In this document: piece by piece, positions 5,054 to 8,867 of the stretch
How the letters are laid out: every line of letters starts with the position of its first letter
Position numbering within the stretch: the stretch's first letter is position 1
NCBI GenBank assembly: GCA_030427765.1
Contig: JAUICS010000035.1
Coordinates: forward strand, 1-8,867
Length of the DNA stretch: 8,867 nucleotides
Source: Alphaproteobacteria bacterium
GTDB lineage: Bacteria; Pseudomonadota; Alphaproteobacteria; Micavibrionales; Micavibrionaceae
Direction of reading: 5' to 3'
The notes under the pieces: generated by a model
What the model was told of the DNA's origin: nothing
Databases searched by the model: none
Seen by the model: only the letters and a program-made list of their open reading frames with translations
Translations under genes and position numbers: made by a program

Positions 5054-7771
5054 ATGACAAAACCTATTAAAAAAGTTGCGGTTATTGGTGCGGGGGCCAT
5101 GGGGTCCGGTATTGCCGGACAATGCACTAATGCCGGATTTGATGTTGTTCTGCTTGATAAATTTGATACGGCATTCGAGAAAAATCCGGAAACGGGTGAG
5201 GAGCCGCCATTCCTGAAAATGCAAAAGGCGACGGTGATGACTGATCCGTTCAATGCCAATTTGATGGATCTGGATAATATCAAACGCATTAAAACCGGCA
5301 CGATTGACGATAACATCGACATGATTGCCGATGCCGATCTGGTGATCGAGGCGGTTTATGAACGTCTTGATATCAAGCAGGATACGTTCCGGTTGATTGA
5401 GGAACATGCACCGGCCGATGCCATTATTACATCGAACACATCAACCATTCCGATTGAAACACTTGTCGAAGGGTTTTCTGACGCGTTCAAAAAACGGTTT
5501 ATGAATACGCATTTCTTTAATCCGCCGCGTATCATGCGTCTACTGGAATTAATCGCCGGTAAAGATACCGATCCGGATATTGTGCAAAACCTTGCCGATA
5601 TTGGCGACCGTTTCCTTGGGAAAAAGGTTGTGATGTCAAAAGATACACCCGGTTTTATCGGTAACCGTATTGGTACATTTGCCATGTATCGTGCGTTGGC
5701 GGAGGCTAAAGAAACGGGCGTCAAGGTCGAGGATGTCAACAGTATCATGAGTGCCGCATTCGGTTTTCCGAAACAGGGTATGATGAAACTGGCCGACATG
5801 GTTGGTATTGATATCGTTTACCATGTAGGACAGAACCTTCACACGGGCCTTTCTGATGATGACGAATTCCAGTCGTATTTCGATGGTGATCTTCTAAAAA
5901 CCATGATTGATGAGGGGCATACCGGTAATAAAGGTGATGGCGGTTTCTTTCGTAAGAAAAAAGAAGACGGCAGACTTGTTACCGATAAAAAAGGTAAACC
6001 TTTGAAACAGGTTCGTGACCTTGTAACGGGCGAATACCGTGATGAGGTGCCTAGCGATTTCTTCAAAATGCGAATTAAGGGATCGTTCTCCGAATTTTTT
6101 GATAGCGGCAAACCCGCTGCGAAATTTGCGTGGCCTGTACTGCGTGACACATTCCTGTATGTATTGAACCATGCCGATGACATTGCCTTTGATGTGCAAT
6201 CGGTCGATGACGCGATGAAGACGGGATATAACTGGAAATGGGGTCCGTTCGAGCTTGTCGATAAATGCGGTGCGAAATGGTTTGCCGAACGTCTGAAGAA
6301 AGACGGCATCGAGGTGCCGCCATTACTACAAAAGGCGATTGATAACGGCGGTAAATTCTATAATCAGGATGGTACGCAGCAAACGCAAATTAGCCTGAAA
6401 CCGGATCAACAGGTAGAGCCGTTAACACGTGAAGACGGCGTTGTAAAACTTGATGACTTCAAGAAGGCCGGTAAACCGCTTATCAAGCATAAATCCGCAA
6501 GTCTGTGGGATATCGGTGACGGCGTTGTGTGTCTGGAATTTACATCCAAAATGAACTCACTTGACCCATCAACGCTCTATGTTTTGAACCAAAGCCTGAA
6601 ATTGGTTGAAGGCAGTAAGGGCAAGTATAAGGCCATGGTTATTTACAATGACGGCAGTAACTTTTCCGTCGGTGCAAACCTTGGTCTGATCGCCGTATTT
6701 AACCGTGTTGTGCATCACCCGATTACACGTGCACTTGGCCTATCCGGTTTCCTGGATCGCAAACTGACAAACTTTGTCGAGGAATTTGTGTTTCAGGGGC
6801 AGGCCGTTTACAAGGCAATGCGCGAAGCGCCGTTTCCGGTTATTGCCGCGCCGAAGGGTATGGCGCTTGGCGGCGGATGTGAAATCATTATGCATGCCGA
6901 TGCCATTCAGTCAGGTGCGGAACTATACACCGGACTGGTTGAGGCCGGTGTAGGTCTTATCCCTGGATGGGGCGGTTGTGCCAGATATCTGGAACGTGCT
7001 CAGGAGGCAGTGAAAGGTGCTGGTTATCCAGCCGGTCCGATGCAGGCGCTGCAAAAAGCAGCACTCGCGATTGCTATGCCGCAAAATGCACTTTCTACAT
7101 CTGCGCAGGATGCAAAGAAGAAATTGTGGTTACGTCCACATGACCGCATAAGCATGAATGAAGACCGCATCCTTGCCGATGCGAAGTCGTATGCAATTGA
7201 AATGTCACATGATTATACACCGCCAAAACCGGCCGTTTATCACCTGCCAGGTGCGTCCGGTAAGGCATCAATCCGTATGCTTGTTGATGATATGTATTTG
7301 CGGAACGATGACCCCGCGAAAGGTGTGAACCATATTGACGTGCAGGTTTTAACCGGTGGTGAGGAAATCAAGGCCGAAGACATGGATTATGCGGTTGATG
7401 GTGATAGCGCGAATTTGCAGAAAATAGCGGCCGAACGTGAAAGCGGATCGGTTAGAACACATGAAAGCATTCCAATCACCGAAGAACGTATTTTGCAGCT
7501 TGAGCGTGAGCAGTTTATGGCACTTTTCCGCACCAATGCAACCAAGTCACGTATTAATCATATGATTGCGACTAATAAGCCGAAACGTGAAAAGTGGGAT
7601 GATAGCAAGGGTATCCGTCCGGCACCGTTTGAGCTACGGGAGCAGCTTGAGGAGGCGTCCCTGCCGGTTCGTGTTGCAGACGGTAGACCACTTGAAGATG
7701 GTAAGCTCGAGGGTATGGCGTCAATGACATCACGCGTTCTGGGCTTTGCCCAAAAACTAGGGCTAATGTAA
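5054..7771 (+). CDS. Fused 3-hydroxyacyl-CoA dehydrogenase / enoyl-CoA hydratase, FadN-type domain order
   Basis: This 905-residue enzyme would catalyse hydration of enoyl-CoA and NAD-dependent oxidation of 3-hydroxyacyl-CoA. The N-terminal half is the dehydrogenase: Rossmann loop GAGAMG at 12-17, SNTS at 127-130, H153 in THFFNPP, E165 and N204. C-terminal dehydrogenase segments follow to about 410, including GPFELVD at 397-403. The hydratase lies at about 485-680: oxyanion-hole segment FSVGAN at 537-542, ALGGGCE with E610, and E630 in VEAGVGLIPGWGG, with the 20-residue Glu-Glu spacing of active crotonases. The order is that of Bacillus FadN and opposite to E. coli FadB/FadJ. ERILQLEREQFMAL at about 811-824, with the following NHMIATNKPKR, resembles the usual C-terminal end of FadN proteins. 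About 60 further residues then follow, so it is longer than FadN (about 790). GGAGG at 5040-5044 sits 9 bases before the start. Confidence 0.92.
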   Translation: MTKPIKKVAVIGAGAMGSGIAGQCTNAGFDVVLLDKFDTAFEKNPETGEEPPFLKMQKATVMTDPFNANLMDLDNIKRIKTGTIDDNIDMIADADLVIEAVYERLDIKQDTFRLIEEHAPADAIITSNTSTIPIETLVEGFSDAFKKRFMNTHFFNPPRIMRLLELIAGKDTDPDIVQNLADIGDRFLGKKVVMSKDTPGFIGNRIGTFAMYRALAEAKETGVKVEDVNSIMSAAFGFPKQGMMKLADMVGIDIVYHVGQNLHTGLSDDDEFQSYFDGDLLKTMIDEGHTGNKGDGGFFRKKKEDGRLVTDKKGKPLKQVRDLVTGEYRDEVPSDFFKMRIKGSFSEFFDSGKPAAKFAWPVLRDTFLYVLNHADDIAFDVQSVDDAMKTGYNWKWGPFELVDKCGAKWFAERLKKDGIEVPPLLQKAIDNGGKFYNQDGTQQTQISLKPDQQVEPLTREDGVVKLDDFKKAGKPLIKHKSASLWDIGDGVVCLEFTSKMNSLDPSTLYVLNQSLKLVEGSKGKYKAMVIYNDGSNFSVGANLGLIAVFNRVVHHPITRALGLSGFLDRKLTNFVEEFVFQGQAVYKAMREAPFPVIAAPKGMALGGGCEIIMHADAIQSGAELYTGLVEAGVGLIPGWGGCARYLERAQEAVKGAGYPAGPMQALQKAALAIAMPQNALSTSAQDAKKKLWLRPHDRISMNEDRILADAKSYAIEMSHDYTPPKPAVYHLPGASGKASIRMLVDDMYLRNDDPAKGVNHIDVQVLTGGEEIKAEDMDYAVDGDSANLQKIAAERESGSVRTHESIPITEERILQLEREQFMALFRTNATKSRINHMIATNKPKREKWDDSKGIRPAPFELREQLEEASLPVRVADGRPLEDGKLEGMASMTSRVLGFAQKLGLM

Positions 7772-7788
7772 TTTTGCGTTAGCCTTTT
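7752..7788. terminator. Bidirectional intrinsic terminator built from two convergent coding ends
   Basis: GGCTAATGTA (7761-7770) pairs with TGCGTTAGCC (7775-7784) across an ATTT loop: a 10-bp stem with two G-U pairs on the plus strand, followed by TTTT (7785-7788). Read on the minus strand, the outer 6 bp (GGCTAA/TTAGCC) are intact but the two wobbles become A-C mismatches. That copy is followed shortly by TTTTT (plus-strand A-run 7752-7756). The hairpin contains the stop codon of both the fused beta-oxidation enzyme (7769-7771) and phenylalanine hydroxylase (7779-7781), so it is coding and terminating sequence at once. Confidence 0.65.
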
Positions 7789-8579
7789 GCGGTTTTGGTT
7801 TCCTTTGGCGGGAATTTGGGCTCATGAAGGCCAAGCTCCTGTGCTTCACGGACAAGTTTCATAATATCCATTTGTGCAATTTCATATAATGTATGAATAC
7901 CATCAATCATGAAATATATAGGCTGCATAATATCAATGCGGTACGGTGTGCGCAGCACGTCGATTATATCCAGCGGCTTGCGTTCCGGTACATCGGATGA
8001 GAATGCATATTCGGTTTCACCGGGTGAAGATAATATACCGCCCCCGTATATACGCAGGCCATTTGATGTTTGCATGAGGCCGAATTCAACGGTAAACCAG
8101 TATAGACGGGCAAGCCAGACACGGTCCTTTTTATCCGCCGCGTGACCAAGTGTTCCATACTTATGTGTGAATGCCGCAAAATCAGGGTTGGTCAGCATCG
8201 CGCAATGGCCAAAAATTTCGTGGACTATGTCCGGCTCCTGCAAGTAATCAAAATCCTTACGTTTCCGGATAAATGTTGCAGCCGGGAATTTCTTGTCTGC
8301 GAGTAATGCAAAAAATTTATCAAATGGAATAAGGGCAGCGACGGGGTAAATTTCCCATCCGGTTTCGCGGCGCAGGACGCTATTAACGTCTTCAATCTGC
8401 GGCAGATGATCTTTTGGAAAATTCAGCAGGTCCAAACCGTGCATGTATTCATCGCATGCTTTGCCATCAATGCATTCCAACTGTCGGGATACAAGGTCAC
8501 GCCAAACGCCATTTTCTTCATCTGTCCAATTGATATAGCCGTTGTCGTCGAATTCCTTCGACACATATTTTGTCCCCAT
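7779..8579 (-). CDS. phhA: Phenylalanine 4-monooxygenase (bacterial PhhA type)
   Basis: This 266-residue cytosolic iron enzyme hydroxylates L-phenylalanine to L-tyrosine using tetrahydropterin and O2. The iron ligands are clear: H120 and H125 in PDIVHEIFGHCAML and E165 in WFTVEFGL. YGGGILSSPGE at about 178-188 is also typical of aromatic amino-acid hydroxylases. There is no N-terminal ACT regulatory domain, as expected for the short bacterial monomeric form, and the length is normal. The start is supported by AAGGAA on the minus strand (plus 8590-8595), 10 bases upstream. The usual helper gene for pterin recycling (phhB, 4a-carbinolamine dehydratase) is not seen in the window. A tryptophan or tyrosine hydroxylase is unlikely, since bacterial members of this length are almost all phenylalanine hydroxylases. 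It converges on the beta-oxidation operon with 7 bp between stop codons. Confidence 0.95.
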   Translation of the reverse strand: MGTKYVSKEFDDNGYINWTDEENGVWRDLVSRQLECIDGKACDEYMHGLDLLNFPKDHLPQIEDVNSVLRRETGWEIYPVAALIPFDKFFALLADKKFPAATFIRKRKDFDYLQEPDIVHEIFGHCAMLTNPDFAAFTHKYGTLGHAADKKDRVWLARLYWFTVEFGLMQTSNGLRIYGGGILSSPGETEYAFSSDVPERKPLDIIDVLRTPYRIDIMQPIYFMIDGIHTLYEIAQMDIMKLVREAQELGLHEPKFPPKETKTAKG

Positions 8580-8613
8580 GGCACGAAACTTCCTTATTTA
8601 TATGTTTTCTTTC

Positions 8614-8642
8614 AGGCTAGCATACGCATGTCGGCTGTTCAA
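8614..8642 (-). promoter_or_regulatory. Candidate promoter for phenylalanine hydroxylase
   Basis: On the minus strand TTGAAC (plus 8637-8642) is followed after 17 bp by TAGCCT (plus 8614-8619), preceded by TGC, an extended -10 TGn. The -35 is good and the -10 weak. Transcription would start some 25 bases upstream of the start codon. Further upstream (plus 8674-8687) is an ACGTT-repeat stretch, TAACGTAACGTT, which could be a regulator site; I did not match it to TyrR-type boxes. Confidence 0.35.
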
Positions 8643-8728
8643 ACACATGCTGTTTTGCGGGTGCTAAGTGATTTGTAACGTAACGTTGTTCAGGTGTTTT
8701 ATTGAGAACAAAGATGTATATCACGTTT

Positions 8729-8750
8729 CAGTTTTTGGGCCTAAAAACAG
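8729..8750. repeat. Near-perfect palindrome between two minus-strand genes
   Basis: GTTTTTGGGCCTAAAAAC (8731-8748) is a near-perfect dyad centred on GGCC, with a single G-T pairing. Outer bases 8729 and 8750 also pair, with a mismatch between. The T-run comes before and the A-run after the centre on both strands, so the U-tract needed for an intrinsic terminator is on the wrong side. A protein-binding operator, or an mRNA 3'-end hairpin of the minus-strand gene ending at 8776, are the plausible readings. Confidence 0.35.
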
Positions 8751-8775
8751 TATAGTCAGGAAAGATTGCGCAACA

Positions 8776-8867
8776 TTATCTTAAGTAACCCTGGACACGC
8801 TTCGCATAATCGTTGTCCGGTATGGGGTAACAACCGCGATCATTGTTGATGTATGGCTTGTGACCTT
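8776..8867 (-). CDS. C-terminal end of an unidentified protein (5' partial)
   Basis: Reading leftward from the window edge, a minus-strand frame is open for 29 codons and ends at TAA (plus 8776-8778). It encodes GHKPYINNDRGCYPIP, then DNDYAKRVQGYLR. The composition (Asn, Asp, Tyr and Pro-rich, then a short amphipathic charged end) reads like a genuine protein terminus, more so than the other open frame on this strand. I do not recognise the family. It lies 196 bp upstream of the phenylalanine hydroxylase start on the same strand, so it is probably a separate transcript, and it is not obviously the pterin dehydratase partner. Too little is visible to give a function. Confidence 0.45.
   Translation of the reverse strand, partial: GHKPYINNDRGCYPIPDNDYAKRVQGYLR

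Noticed and set aside
4787..5407. 206-codon minus-strand ORF across the thiolase/dehydrogenase junction
   Set aside because: It is antisense to two well-supported enzymes, has no recognisable motif, and its composition is that of a reading-frame shadow.
5839..6309. 156-codon minus-strand ORF inside the fused enzyme, and a similar one at 2612-3079 inside the kinase
   Set aside because: Both lie wholly within conserved coding sequence and show no protein-like features; they are shadows.
8406..8678. 90-codon plus-strand ORF over the phenylalanine hydroxylase start
   Set aside because: It is mostly antisense to the conserved hydroxylase N-terminus; the hydrophobic look comes from the complement of charged codons.
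1..8867. CRISPR array, insertion sequence, tRNA or integrase
   Set aside because: No regularly spaced long repeats, transposase motifs, terminal inverted repeats or cloverleaf-like sequence were seen on either strand.

Overview
The window is ordinary bacterial chromosome of middling GC content (mid-40s percent by eye). It holds five complete protein genes, two genes cut by the window edges and one candidate micro-ORF. I see no insertion sequence, tRNA, rRNA, CRISPR array or integrase. The Sec-exported binding protein, BarA/TorS-style hybrid kinase and bacterial phenylalanine hydroxylase fit a Gram-negative proteobacterium. An alphaproteobacterium is my best guess, but that rests on overall protein flavour, not on a marker gene.

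Left part (1-443): the C-terminal end of a protein with a coiled-coil tail resembling the intramolecular chaperone (peptidase S74 type) of tail-fibre-like proteins. A possible 32-residue single-span membrane peptide overlaps its end. A promoter-like intergenic stretch follows, with a 13-bp dyad whose core is repeated 28 bp downstream.

Sensor module (444-3616): a secreted PstS-like substrate-binding protein overlaps by 4 bp (ATGA) a 791-residue hybrid histidine kinase with the order TM, helical periplasmic domain, TM, HAMP, HisKA, HATPase, REC, Hpt. No transporter and no response regulator lie beside it. The layout resembles TorT/TorS and LuxP/LuxQ, in which a periplasmic binding protein feeds a hybrid kinase, but here the binding protein is PstS-like and lacks the usual phosphate-site loop.

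Fatty-acid beta-oxidation module (3672-7771): a thiolase, then 24 bp later a 905-residue fused 3-hydroxyacyl-CoA dehydrogenase/enoyl-CoA hydratase. The fusion has the Bacillus FadN domain order (dehydrogenase first), the reverse of E. coli FadB. Together the pair can perform the hydration, oxidation and thiolysis steps. The acyl-CoA dehydrogenase and acyl-CoA ligase must be encoded elsewhere.

Right part (7779-8867): phenylalanine 4-hydroxylase on the minus strand, converging on the fused enzyme with only 7 bp between stop codons. One hairpin made from both coding ends looks like a shared two-way terminator. Upstream of it are a candidate promoter, an 18-bp near-palindrome and the last 29 codons of another minus-strand gene that I cannot identify.
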